Shown piece after piece: positions 18,044-26,812 of a DNA stretch of 53,376 bases. The notes beneath the pieces were generated by a model that did no database searches, was not told the origin of the DNA, and worked only from the letters and a program-made list of their open reading frames with translations. Both the position numbers and the translations under genes were made by a program. Within the stretch, counting starts at the first letter, position 1, and each line of letters begins with the position of its first letter. Source of the DNA: an uncultured Porphyromonadaceae bacterium (GTDB lineage Bacteria > Bacteroidota > Bacteroidia > Bacteroidales > Coprobacteraceae); the NCBI GenBank assembly GCA_900545915.1, contig URAV01000025.1, positions 1 through 53,376 of the forward strand, given 5' to 3'.

Positions 18044-20355
18044 TGAAAAAATATATAGCGAACATAATTATTATATTATCGGGAATAGTCTTCATAACCG
18101 GTTGCTCTACGACGAAACGATTGGGAGAAGGTGAGATTCTTTATACCGGAGTAAAAAAAATGAAAATAGAACCGATAGAGGGTGTCAAAGTCGATGGAGA
18201 TGTAATTTCTGCCGTAAAAGACCCTTTATCCGTACCTCCCAACAATCCGTTATACAGTCCTTATTACCGTACCCCGTTTCCTTTCGGATTATGGGTTTAT
18301 AACAATTTTGTCCCTAAAAAAAATAAAGGATTCAAGCATTGGTTTTATAATAAATTCGCTAAAGAACCGGTACTCATATCCGGAGTACAGCCCGAATTGC
18401 GCGTTAAAGTAGTCGAAGACATTTTAGCAAATTACGGATATTTCGGAGCTGAAGCCAGTTATTCTTTACTTTATAATAAAAAAAACAAGAAAAAGGCGAA
18501 GATCAACTATTTTGTAAAAATTCCGCAAGCATGGACCTATGACAGTATTTCATATCCGAAGCCGACAGACGGAATCACACAATTGATTGACAGCACCAAA
18601 GCCCAATCTCTACTACGAGTCGGAGCTCAGTATAATGCCGACTCCCTGTCGGCAGAACGAACGAGAATTGCTACTCTCGCACGAAACAACGGATACTACT
18701 ATTTTCGTCCCGAATACATAGAGTATCTGGCAGATACGACACAAGAACATTTGAAAGTCAACCTTCGAATGATTATAAAAAAGGGTATTCCGGCAATGGC
18801 TCTAAAAGCTTATACCGTAGGCAATATAGATATTTCATTACAAAATTCTACCGGGAAAGGCATCTGGGACACCATATATTATAAAGATATGAAAATGGCA
18901 TATCAGAAACCGTTAAGAGTCAAGCAATCTATCATGCCGTCAAATATAACTTTACGTCCGGGACAGATATATTCTGTAAACGAACAAGACCAATCTCAAA
19001 CCAACTTGAGCAGGCTGGGTATATTCCGGTATATAAATCTAAATGTTACGCCCATAGATTCCTTACGGGGAGCAGACTCTCTCAATGTACAAATAGACGG
19101 AGCTATGGACATACCTCTCGAATCGGAATTCGAAATAGACGTTTCTTCTAAATCGAACAGTTTCATCGGTCCGGGAATGACTTTCGGAGTAAACCATAAA
19201 AATATCTTCAGAGGCGGAGAAATTTTAAGTGTAAAATTGAACGGATCATACGAATGGCAAACCGGGAAAAAACAAAGCGGATCTAAATCGTCTCTTTTAA
19301 ACTCCTATGAAATAGGTCTGAATGCAAACCTATCATTTCCCCGATTATTAGTTCCTAAATTTATTCCTCGTCCCCGTAAATACGGTGCACGTACCAATTT
19401 CCTATTAGGTACAGATTTGATGAACAGACCTCATTTTTTCCGAATGATTTCATTCAATGCCTCTGGCGGATATGAATTTCAGTCGTCAGCCGTCAGTTAC
19501 CATAACCTGACAGTTCTAAAACTAACCTATAATAAACTGCTGAACACGACTAAAAATTTTGATGAAACCATGGATAAGAATCCGGCTATAGCCTTAAGTT
19601 TTAGAAATCAATTTATCCCGACAATAAGTTATACCTACACATTCAATAAATCGTTCGGAAGAAAAGGCAATAATCGTATCTTATGGCAAACAAGCGGAAC
19701 ACAGGCCGGAAATATACTTGCCGGAGTAATGGGGTTATTAGGAGACAAAGGTGAAAAACATCTGTTCGGTAACCAGTTTTCCCAATTTGTAAAAGGAAGT
19801 ACCGAATTGAAATATTACCGTCGCCTATGGGGAGATAACTGGCTGGCATCCCGTTTCCTTGTAGGAGCAGGACATGCTTATGGGAACTCAAAAGTAATGC
19901 CCTACAGCGAACAGTTCTATATCGGCGGAGCAAATAGTATCAGGGCTTTCACAATACGAACATTAGGACCGGGTAGTTATCGACCGCCACAGGACAATCC
20001 CAATGCTTATTTCGACCAAACCGGAGATTTTAAGTTAGAAGCCAATATAGAATTTCGGTTTAAGATTATAGGTGATCTGCACGGAGCTATATTCATGGAC
20101 GCAGGAAATATCTGGTTATTAAAAGAAGATCCGCAACGTCCCGGAGGAAAACTAACATTAAAAAGTTTCGGAAAAGATATTGCTTTAGGTACTGGATTCG
20201 GACTCCGTTATGACATCAGTTATATCGTATTACGGGCCGATCTCGGTATAGGATTGCATACTCCTTATCCCAATCCCGATAAAAAAGGATACTACAATTT
20301 ATCCAGTTTCAAAAACAGCCTGGGATTCCATTTGGCTATCGGATATCCGTTCTGA
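18040..20355 (+). CDS. tamL: TamL-like Omp85 outer-membrane lipoprotein (tamB-linked)
   Basis: The 771-residue protein has a lipoprotein signal ending in ITGC (Cys22), then STTKRLGEG, POTRA-like repeats, and a C-terminal Omp85 barrel ending in GYPF. It is the outer-membrane partner of the TamB encoded immediately upstream (4-base overlap). Its lid-loop motif reads IRAFTIRTLGPG. The orphan paralogue at 1293-3614 has VRGW-SVRGLGPG, so here the glycine after the conserved arginine is replaced by alanine. Otherwise the two proteins are collinear along their whole length but clearly diverged. The gene is convergent with pstB. Confidence 0.9.
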   Translation: MMKKYIANIIIILSGIVFITGCSTTKRLGEGEILYTGVKKMKIEPIEGVKVDGDVISAVKDPLSVPPNNPLYSPYYRTPFPFGLWVYNNFVPKKNKGFKHWFYNKFAKEPVLISGVQPELRVKVVEDILANYGYFGAEASYSLLYNKKNKKKAKINYFVKIPQAWTYDSISYPKPTDGITQLIDSTKAQSLLRVGAQYNADSLSAERTRIATLARNNGYYYFRPEYIEYLADTTQEHLKVNLRMIIKKGIPAMALKAYTVGNIDISLQNSTGKGIWDTIYYKDMKMAYQKPLRVKQSIMPSNITLRPGQIYSVNEQDQSQTNLSRLGIFRYINLNVTPIDSLRGADSLNVQIDGAMDIPLESEFEIDVSSKSNSFIGPGMTFGVNHKNIFRGGEILSVKLNGSYEWQTGKKQSGSKSSLLNSYEIGLNANLSFPRLLVPKFIPRPRKYGARTNFLLGTDLMNRPHFFRMISFNASGGYEFQSSAVSYHNLTVLKLTYNKLLNTTKNFDETMDKNPAIALSFRNQFIPTISYTYTFNKSFGRKGNNRILWQTSGTQAGNILAGVMGLLGDKGEKHLFGNQFSQFVKGSTELKYYRRLWGDNWLASRFLVGAGHAYGNSKVMPYSEQFYIGGANSIRAFTIRTLGPGSYRPPQDNPNAYFDQTGDFKLEANIEFRFKIIGDLHGAIFMDAGNIWLLKEDPQRPGGKLTLKSFGKDIALGTGFGLRYDISYIVLRADLGIGLHTPYPNPDKKGYYNLSSFKNSLGFHLAIGYPF

Positions 20356-20381
20356 TATCAAATGCAAATAAATATCACAAT

Positions 20382-20416
20382 AACCGATATGGGTAAATAA
20401 GATTATATCGGTTTTT
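20382..20416 (+). terminator. Terminator of tamB-tamL
   Basis: AACCGATAT (20382-20390) pairs with ATATCGGTT (20405-20413) and is followed by TTTTT. The T-run reaches the stop codon of the convergent pstB, so it may also serve that transcript. Confidence 0.75.
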
Positions 20417-21293
20417 AACTGAACACTCCACTTAAATATTGTTTGGTCAAATCATGTTTTGGATGATTGAACAATTCGTCTGCAGTTCCTTGTTCTATCA
20501 TTTCTCCCATATACATAAATATTACATAATCAGCAATACGCAAAGCTTGACGCAATGTATGCGTTACCATAATAATTCCATAACGCTCACGTAATTTCAT
20601 AAACAGATCTTCTATATTTTTACTGGAAATAGGATCAAGGGCGGACGTCGATTCATCTGCTAAAATAAATTGTGGTTCGACAGCCAAACCTCTTGCCAGA
20701 CACAAACGCTGTTGCTGTCCGATAGAAAGAGCAGAAGCAGGAGTATGTAAACGATCTTTTACTTCATCCCACAAGCCGGTAGCACGAAGGTATTTTTCTA
20801 CGGTCTTATCCAAAGTTTTCTTATTTCTTATGCCATGTATCCGACAACCGAACGTAATATTATCATAAATAGACATAGGCAATGGAGTAGGACGCTGAGA
20901 AAGTAAACCTATCTTTTTACGAATATGCGTAATCTCAGCTTTTTTATCATAAATATCCTCTCCATCTACCAGAACACGTCCTTCCACACGCACATGTTCG
21001 GTCGTATCTATCATTCTGTTAATACTTTTCAACAATGTCGTTTTTCCACAACCCGAAGGACCTATAATACAAGTAATCTTTTTATCATGTAGCTGTAAGC
21101 TTATATCTTTCAGAATATGATTATTCTGGATATAAATATTCAATTTTTCTATATCGATCGTAGCATCTTTTTTCGTATCCGATCCTAAATCCAACTCTTC
21201 ATCGATTTTTCCAGAAACGGTTTTACTAACATTATTGCGCCACTCTTCAAAACGATTAAAAGCATTTGTAAACTTAGAACTGTCTTTCTCCAT
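20415..21293 (-). CDS. pstB: Phosphate ABC transporter ATPase
   Basis: The 292-residue cytoplasmic ATPase powers high-affinity phosphate import. Walker A GPSGCGKT is at residues 78-85, the signature is LSIGQQQRLCLARG (LSIGQ instead of LSGGQ), and Walker B is FILADESTSALDP. The length exceeds the usual ~250-260 because of an N-terminal extension of about 44 mostly charged residues before the ABC domain. Its start overlaps the pstA stop by one base (TAATG). A phoU gene, which often follows pstB, is absent here because tamL is convergent. Confidence 0.96.
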   Translation of the reverse strand: MEKDSSKFTNAFNRFEEWRNNVSKTVSGKIDEELDLGSDTKKDATIDIEKLNIYIQNNHILKDISLQLHDKKITCIIGPSGCGKTTLLKSINRMIDTTEHVRVEGRVLVDGEDIYDKKAEITHIRKKIGLLSQRPTPLPMSIYDNITFGCRIHGIRNKKTLDKTVEKYLRATGLWDEVKDRLHTPASALSIGQQQRLCLARGLAVEPQFILADESTSALDPISSKNIEDLFMKLRERYGIIMVTHTLRQALRIADYVIFMYMGEMIEQGTADELFNHPKHDLTKQYLSGVFS

Positions 21294-22141
21294 TATTTTA
21301 TTTTATTTTTTGAGAATCTATAAGTAATCATCCGACCTATAATACTTAATATCAATACGATAATAGTTAACAAAAGAGCTGCAGCATAAGCCCGTTCCCG
21401 CACTTCCGGAGTAGGGCTGCTCAATTGAAAAAATATAGAAAGCGGAAGAGTTGCTGCCGGTTGATTCAACGAAGTAGGTATGCTATCGGTAAAACCTGCA
21501 GTAAACATGACTCCAGCAGCATCACCGATAGCTCGACCAACAGAAAGCAATGTCGCTGTCGCAATTCCCGGAGCAATTTGTCGTATGGCGACTTTAATAG
21601 CTTCTAACCGAGTCGCACCAAGCGAATATGTAGCATCAAGCAATTCTTTAGGCAACTGTCTGGCAACTTCATCCATCGACCGGACAAATATAGGGATAAT
21701 CAACAACGTTATTACAATAATACCTCCTAATAAAGAAGTTCGTAATCCGAAAAAAATCATAATCGTAAATGCAAATGCACCATACACAATGGACGGAATT
21801 CCATATAATACATCAAAGGATAAACGTGTCAAATTTGCCAACTTCGAATCTTTCTTCAAATAAATATTGACAAAAAATACTATCGGAATACTGATGCACA
21901 AGCCTAATATAGTAGAAGCCCCGACAATATACACAGAACCCACAATAGCATTCAAGACTCCTCCTTCTTTTCCTATATAAAAACCTCCACCCGGCAATTT
22001 CGTCACCATATCCCAAGACATAGCCGGCCATCCGTTTTTAATAATCGTTATCAGAATACTCCCTAAAAATGCAAAAACCAATAATAAAGAGAGCACCATC
22101 AAAACATAAAATATTTTCTCTACAACAAATTTCATTTTCAT
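21293..22141 (-). CDS. pstA: Phosphate ABC transporter permease
   Basis: This inner-membrane permease subunit has six predicted membrane segments and the EAA-type loop (AARQLPKELLDATYSLGATRL-like region near the middle). It pairs with PstC to form the phosphate channel. I chose ATG at 22141, giving 282 residues, because GGGGAGGA lies 6-13 bases upstream and the gene then begins 13 bases after the pstC stop. A longer frame starting at 22180 would overlap pstC by 26 bases and add a charged tail, MSRKNLSCKGRTK. Its stop overlaps the pstB start in TAATG, which indicates translational coupling. Confidence 0.93.
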   Translation of the reverse strand: MKMKFVVEKIFYVLMVLSLLLVFAFLGSILITIIKNGWPAMSWDMVTKLPGGGFYIGKEGGVLNAIVGSVYIVGASTILGLCISIPIVFFVNIYLKKDSKLANLTRLSFDVLYGIPSIVYGAFAFTIMIFFGLRTSLLGGIIVITLLIIPIFVRSMDEVARQLPKELLDATYSLGATRLEAIKVAIRQIAPGIATATLLSVGRAIGDAAGVMFTAGFTDSIPTSLNQPAATLPLSIFFQLSSPTPEVRERAYAAALLLTIIVLILSIIGRMITYRFSKNKIK

Positions 22142-22154
22142 TTTAGTCCTCCCC

Positions 22155-23066
22155 TTACAACTTAAATTTTTTCTCGACATGCTGCAACATCATTCGTGAC
22201 GCTAAATTGAATACCAAAATGATAAAAAACAAAATAAATGCAGCGAACATCAATGCCGACTCATACAAAGGCAACGACAACATCTCTCCATAATTATTAG
22301 CGATAAGAGCCGGAAGAGGGTAACACGGATCAAAAAGGGAATGCGGAATCTCTGCATAATTCCCACAAACCATCAATACTGCGATCGTCTCACCAAATGC
22401 CTTTGAAATAGCCAATACGACAGCTGCAATTATTCCCGGCATCGACTTTCGGAGAATTACTTTAGTCGATATTTGCCACTTTGTCGCACCTAAAGATGCT
22501 GCCGCATCCCTATAATCCTGAGGGACAATAGTAAATATCTCGATGAAAAGACTTACCAAAATGGGCAATATCATCACCCCAAGCACTATCCCGCTGGCCA
22601 ATACGGTATAACCGCTGGTATATTCTACAAAATGAGGTCCTAACTTATCTGCAATCCAAGGTACGATAATCAATGTGCCCCACACACCAAATACCACAGA
22701 GGGAATCCCCGCTAAAATATCCAATACAGGAAAAACGACCCGTTTTGTCCAAGAATGAGCATATTCGGAAAGATAAATTGCCGATAGTAAAGAAATAGGC
22801 AATGCAATGAGTATAGAAAGTGCCGTCACGGCTAAAGTACCTATAATGAATGGAAGAAAACCGAATTCTCCGCTTAAAGGTTTCCAATCGGCATTGGTTA
22901 ATAAATCCCATAAAGAATGTTCATTCAATATCATCCGAGACTTCATATAAAGCCCCACTCCCATAAAGACTAATACAAGCAATGACAAAATCGTCAATAT
23001 AAACATAAACGATTTTGTCATTTTATCTTTAAATAATCTTTTTCTCAATAAAGAAATAGCCATCAT
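22155..23066 (-). CDS. pstC: Phosphate ABC transporter permease
   Basis: The 303-residue inner-membrane protein has about six membrane segments. DYRDAAASLGATKWQ matches the EAA loop that contacts the ATPase. Downstream, SKAFGETIAVLMVCGN is a recognisable PstC segment. It starts one base after the pstS stop, so translation is coupled. Together with PstA it forms the transmembrane part of the phosphate importer. Confidence 0.95.
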   Translation of the reverse strand: MMAISLLRKRLFKDKMTKSFMFILTILSLLVLVFMGVGLYMKSRMILNEHSLWDLLTNADWKPLSGEFGFLPFIIGTLAVTALSILIALPISLLSAIYLSEYAHSWTKRVVFPVLDILAGIPSVVFGVWGTLIIVPWIADKLGPHFVEYTSGYTVLASGIVLGVMILPILVSLFIEIFTIVPQDYRDAAASLGATKWQISTKVILRKSMPGIIAAVVLAISKAFGETIAVLMVCGNYAEIPHSLFDPCYPLPALIANNYGEMLSLPLYESALMFAAFILFFIILVFNLASRMMLQHVEKKFKL

Positions 23067-23067
23067 T

Positions 23068-24018
23068 CTATTTTTTCAGTTTAGCGAGCTCCTGATTAAT
23101 CGTCGTTTTAGACAAGCCTATATATCCAGTAGCATTAGCGTACTTCTGACCTTCAGACAATATATATTTTATAAATTCAACAACCTCAGGCTTTTTAGGT
23201 ACTCCGTTAGAAACCAAAAACAGATTTCGTGCAGGAGGAGAAGGATATTTTCCGCTAACTATAGCTTTAATCAGCGACAAACTGTTATCATAAAAATTTT
23301 CTTCCGGATCTATTTTCCCGTTCCCATTGACATCCAACGGAATAATGGCAAGTCCGGCATAAGGTCGCCTCGTTTTCTGGTCGTAAGCATAAGCTATATT
23401 ATTGAATCCTATTCCAACCTTATCTTTTTGTACGGCCGAAGCCACGCCCGGATCTCCAAACACTGCCGTCCCCTCAAGGTCTTCTTGTCTTTTTCCAAAC
23501 CAAGCAGCCCAAGTCTCCGCTGCTCCGCAAGCATCAGAACGAGTATAAACATGCACAGGTACTTTGGAAGCAGTACCCAACACATTTCCCCATGTCTTAT
23601 ATTTTCCACTCCACAAATTCAAGGCCGCATCACGTTTAAGTCCTTTAGCTTTAATATCCCGAATTAAAGGATTAGCCGCATTGACGGTAGGTACTACCGC
23701 ATCTTTAACAACAGCAAAAGCTACCGCCCCTTTTTTTAATTCGACATCATGAACATCTCTGGAAACCATTCCGAGATCGACGACTTTAGCTAAAGCGTCC
23801 GTCATTCCTTTTCCAGCACCACCTCCAGAAATATCAATACGCACGTTCGGGTGTATTTTTTTAAATTCTTCTGCCCATTTAACCACCATAGGATATAAAG
23901 CAAAAGCTCCGGATAAGGATATTTCACCTTTCAAATTATCTTTTGTCTGAGCTTTTACCGGTTGCACCAAACCTCCTATATATACAGCTAACAATAATCC
24001 TACAAAGGTTCTTTTCAT
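23068..24018 (-). CDS. pstS: Phosphate-binding protein with EF-hand-like loop
   Basis: The 316-residue secreted protein (signal peptide ending near VKAQ) belongs to the PstS/PBP-like family. It delivers phosphate to PstCA. LSGAFALYPMVVKWAEEF and the SGGGAGKGM loop are the expected phosphate-contact regions. There is no lipobox, so it is periplasmic. The segment DVNGNGKIDPEE has acidic or amide residues at positions 1, 3, 5, 9 and 12 with glycine at 6, a complete EF-hand-like calcium loop that E. coli PstS does not have. It is the first gene of pstSCAB. Phosphate control is expected, but no clear Pho box was recognised upstream. Confidence 0.9.
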   Translation of the reverse strand: MKRTFVGLLLAVYIGGLVQPVKAQTKDNLKGEISLSGAFALYPMVVKWAEEFKKIHPNVRIDISGGGAGKGMTDALAKVVDLGMVSRDVHDVELKKGAVAFAVVKDAVVPTVNAANPLIRDIKAKGLKRDAALNLWSGKYKTWGNVLGTASKVPVHVYTRSDACGAAETWAAWFGKRQEDLEGTAVFGDPGVASAVQKDKVGIGFNNIAYAYDQKTRRPYAGLAIIPLDVNGNGKIDPEENFYDNSLSLIKAIVSGKYPSPPARNLFLVSNGVPKKPEVVEFIKYILSEGQKYANATGYIGLSKTTINQELAKLKK

Positions 24019-24053
24019 ACATATATGTTATTTAATTATCATTCTATTTTCCG

Positions 24054-24072
24054 AAAACGATACAATCGTTTT
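24054..24072 (-). promoter_or_regulatory. Inverted repeat in the pstS upstream region
   Basis: AAAACGAT (24054-24061) and ATCGTTTT (24065-24072) form a perfect 8-3-8 inverted repeat, 36 bases before the pstS start. It could be a 5' UTR hairpin or an operator. The rest of the gap 24073-24271 is AT-rich. A TACATTTG-like -7 element (minus strand, about 24193-24200) is present without a good -33 box. Confidence 0.35.
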
Positions 24073-24271
24073 TTATGGGCATCCGATACTATTTAGAATC
24101 AAGAAAATTTATATGTTTTGCTGGATGAACAACTATAAAAAATTGTATCAATTCAACACAAAATCAAGGATATAAATATTAATATATCGATCACAAATGT
24201 ATATAATTAAATTGAAAACGAAATAATTGTTTATAGTTTTTTAGATAATAACATGAAATAAGAAAAAACTA

Positions 24272-24316
24272 TTTTTAAAACAAACAGGACAAACCTTTCA
24301 AACAAGGTCTGTCCTG
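24272..24316 (-). terminator. Terminator of the NlpC/P60 gene
   Basis: CAGGACAAACCTT pairs with AAGGTCTGTCCTG (24285-24316, one mismatch). On the minus strand the stem runs into a T-rich stretch. Confidence 0.8.
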
Positions 24317-24345
24317 CTTCTATCTTCATATATATAGTCGTTAGT

Positions 24346-24960
24346 CTATTCTTTTAATAAAACCGAAGAATGGTCACTTTCAATCACTCTCTTCGCTCCT
24401 ACATAACGTTTGGCATAATAAAGGGCATCACTCAATTCTTCACAGATTCCTTTCGAACAAGAAGCGTGTATAAATTTAAATTTCCCTCCGGGTAGAACTT
24501 CTGATACCAAGCCCACATGTCCTACTCGTGAAGAAGTGCTATTGCGCCCTTTAAAAAACACAAGATCTCCCCTCCGGATATCCTCCTTATCAACAGATGT
24601 TCCTTGCAAATACTGGGCTGCCGAAGACGCATTCAATTTTAACGCGATTTTTTTAAACACATAATGCGTAAAACCTGAACAATCAAAACTCGACGGACCT
24701 TTACTTCCTCTGCAATAAGGACGTCCCTTAAATTGAAAAGCATACTCAAGTAAATGATCCACAACAGACTGCCCCGAATCTACAGAAAGCGAAGGCAATA
24801 ACTCCTGCATATCCTTTGAAAGCCAAGTTTGCGTCAGCTTACCTTTTGATATATCAGATACTTCTTTCTGCGACTGGGCATAAACAGGTATTACAGAAAG
24901 AGAAAGCACCGTAATGAATAAAATGGCCAGCGTGTTGATCTTCCGACAAGAATAATTCAT
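24346..24960 (-). CDS. NlpC/P60 cell-wall peptidase
   Basis: The 204-residue exported protein has a signal peptide ending near VYAQ and a C-terminal NlpC/P60 domain (about residues 63-195). The catalytic cysteine is in FDCSGF (Cys94), the histidine in VGHVGLV (His148), and a polar third residue is His165 in FIHAS. Such enzymes cut gamma-D-glutamyl-diaminopimelate bonds in peptidoglycan stem peptides. It has no SH3 or LysM targeting domain, so it is a minimal periplasmic version. It is monocistronic with its own terminator. Confidence 0.9.
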   Translation of the reverse strand: MNYSCRKINTLAILFITVLSLSVIPVYAQSQKEVSDISKGKLTQTWLSKDMQELLPSLSVDSGQSVVDHLLEYAFQFKGRPYCRGSKGPSSFDCSGFTHYVFKKIALKLNASSAAQYLQGTSVDKEDIRRGDLVFFKGRNSTSSRVGHVGLVSEVLPGGKFKFIHASCSKGICEELSDALYYAKRYVGAKRVIESDHSSVLLKE

Positions 24961-25105
24961 TCTTTACAGTTTCTTTTGTTTTTCAATGATTCAAATTTAA
25001 GATAAAAATTTTAAAAGAACAACTATTTCTAAGCCTAATCACTCTTTTTTAAAGAAACAAAACAGAAAATGCCATTATTGTTAAACTGCTTTTTATTTAA
25101 CAAAA

Positions 25106-26812
25106 CTACGGAAAAACCATCCCCCGTTTTTTAAACATTGCTTCATCTTCTTTTTTAAGTCCACAATTATCAAGTGATTCCGGAAGATTATGGTCATTCA
25201 AATAACTTCTCCTACGAGGAGAGAAACCGTTACTCACAACTGAAAATACCGAATCGAGATAAACAGTAGTAATACCTCCTAAATCGAGCATCGTATGAAA
25301 TGCGGCTCTTGTAGATATAGGAGCTGAACGATGCAAAGCAGCATTTCTCATTGCTTCGGGATAACGATCGTTATACTCATCCGAAAACCAGATCAATAAA
25401 GGAATATGCAATTGATAATATGTCGGACACGGAGAAGCATGAAGAAAGCGATGCCGGTCATCATCCATAATATCTTCACCATGATCGGGAAGATAAAACA
25501 TACATGTCACAGCTCCGGTATTTCTCAGCTTATCGATAACAGATGCCAAAAAGTCATCGGTACTCAAAATCGAATTATCATAGGAATTAATTAACAAATC
25601 ACGATGACGATATTCAAGATTTGCACTGTTATCAGGAACAAATACTCTGAACTTGCCAGAATAACGATCGCGATAATTAAAATGTGACCCATAAGTATGC
25701 AATACGATAAATTGTTTACTGTCACTTTTCGCTATAAAATTATCTAACAAAGGCAGCAAATCATGATCCAAAGGATTATCGCTGATAGCTAAAGGATCAC
25801 CTCTCAAAAGTTCTACGACATCAGCTTCTCGTGAAAAAAAATCGGTAAATGTATTATTCGGTACTTGATTTGACAAAAATGCCGTTTTAAAACCGGCTTC
25901 CTTAAAAGCCGTAATAATACTTTTCTGACTGTATATTATTTCAAAATTATCGGCCGATGCTGCCGACAAGATCAATGGTACACTTTTATGTGTTGCATTA
26001 CATTGCGTAACTACATCGGTAAAACAAACTAACGATTTTTCTTTCGACAACCGAGGATTAGTTTCTCTTTCATATCCATATAAACTCCAATTATCCGAAC
26101 GAGAAGTCTCCCCGATTACCAAAACATAAATTTCTTTATCGCTCGAGGGATGCAAAGATTTAGCCTGAAATGAAAATGCCTCTGAAGTTTTTCTATAATT
26201 TTTACTTTTATGCCAACTTTCTCTGGCAAATTTCATATTATAAAACACATTAACCGGATATATATTCAATAATACGTTCTCGTCCGGTTCTTGAACTTTT
26301 GCCGTCACTCCCCCTATAGAACCGATCAGCAAACTGCAAGCTGCTATAATAATAGATTTTTTCCGGACGTTTGCATTCAAACGGTCTTCTATACGAACAG
26401 AATGAAATGCTAAATAAATCGCACCGAAAAATACAAAAAAGACCAATATCAACGCTGGTATAAGATTACCCAATAATTCGGAAGCTTCGCCAGTACTGGT
26501 TGTAAACAAATTTAAAAACATATCGGAAGCAATGATAGAGTTTCCGAATAAATAAAGCAACACTTCCTGGAAAGCTCCGAGTAGCAAAAGTAATGAAAGC
26601 CATAGCAACACGATTCCCGGTTTCTGCCGCATAGCAAGCAATCCCATATAGACCGACAAAGGCAGAAAAAAGTATGCTACTCGCATTGCTATACTCATTT
26701 CTTCTGTATATAAAAGAAGGCAAGTCGGTATCATCAATATGATCGTAAACAGTATATATAAATTTTGCTGTTTACTTAACCAATCCGATATTTTTTTCTT
26801 AAAATGCTTCAT
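25106..26812 (-). CDS. Lipid A phosphoethanolamine transferase (EptA-like)
   Basis: The 568-residue protein has about five N-terminal membrane segments (to about residue 170) and a periplasmic sulfatase-fold domain. The domain contains GETSRSDNWSLYGYERETNP (metal ligand Glu235), the nucleophile Thr274 in NATHKSVP, and PDHGED near the C-terminal metal site. It should move phosphoethanolamine from phosphatidylethanolamine to lipid A or another surface glycan, lowering negative charge and sensitivity to cationic peptides. Its start overlaps the end of the upstream outer-membrane barrel gene by 14 bases, which indicates co-expression. The substrate (lipid A versus glycan) is inferred from the family only. 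Confidence 0.88.
   Translation of the reverse strand: MKHFKKKISDWLSKQQNLYILFTIILMIPTCLLLYTEEMSIAMRVAYFFLPLSVYMGLLAMRQKPGIVLLWLSLLLLLGAFQEVLLYLFGNSIIASDMFLNLFTTSTGEASELLGNLIPALILVFFVFFGAIYLAFHSVRIEDRLNANVRKKSIIIAACSLLIGSIGGVTAKVQEPDENVLLNIYPVNVFYNMKFARESWHKSKNYRKTSEAFSFQAKSLHPSSDKEIYVLVIGETSRSDNWSLYGYERETNPRLSKEKSLVCFTDVVTQCNATHKSVPLILSAASADNFEIIYSQKSIITAFKEAGFKTAFLSNQVPNNTFTDFFSREADVVELLRGDPLAISDNPLDHDLLPLLDNFIAKSDSKQFIVLHTYGSHFNYRDRYSGKFRVFVPDNSANLEYRHRDLLINSYDNSILSTDDFLASVIDKLRNTGAVTCMFYLPDHGEDIMDDDRHRFLHASPCPTYYQLHIPLLIWFSDEYNDRYPEAMRNAALHRSAPISTRAAFHTMLDLGGITTVYLDSVFSVVSNGFSPRRRSYLNDHNLPESLDNCGLKKEDEAMFKKRGMVFP

Noticed and set aside
22142..22180. Longer pstA starting at 22180
   Set aside because: It would overlap pstC by 26 bases. 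The ATG at 22141 has a purine-rich GGGGAGGA at good spacing and a better N-terminus.
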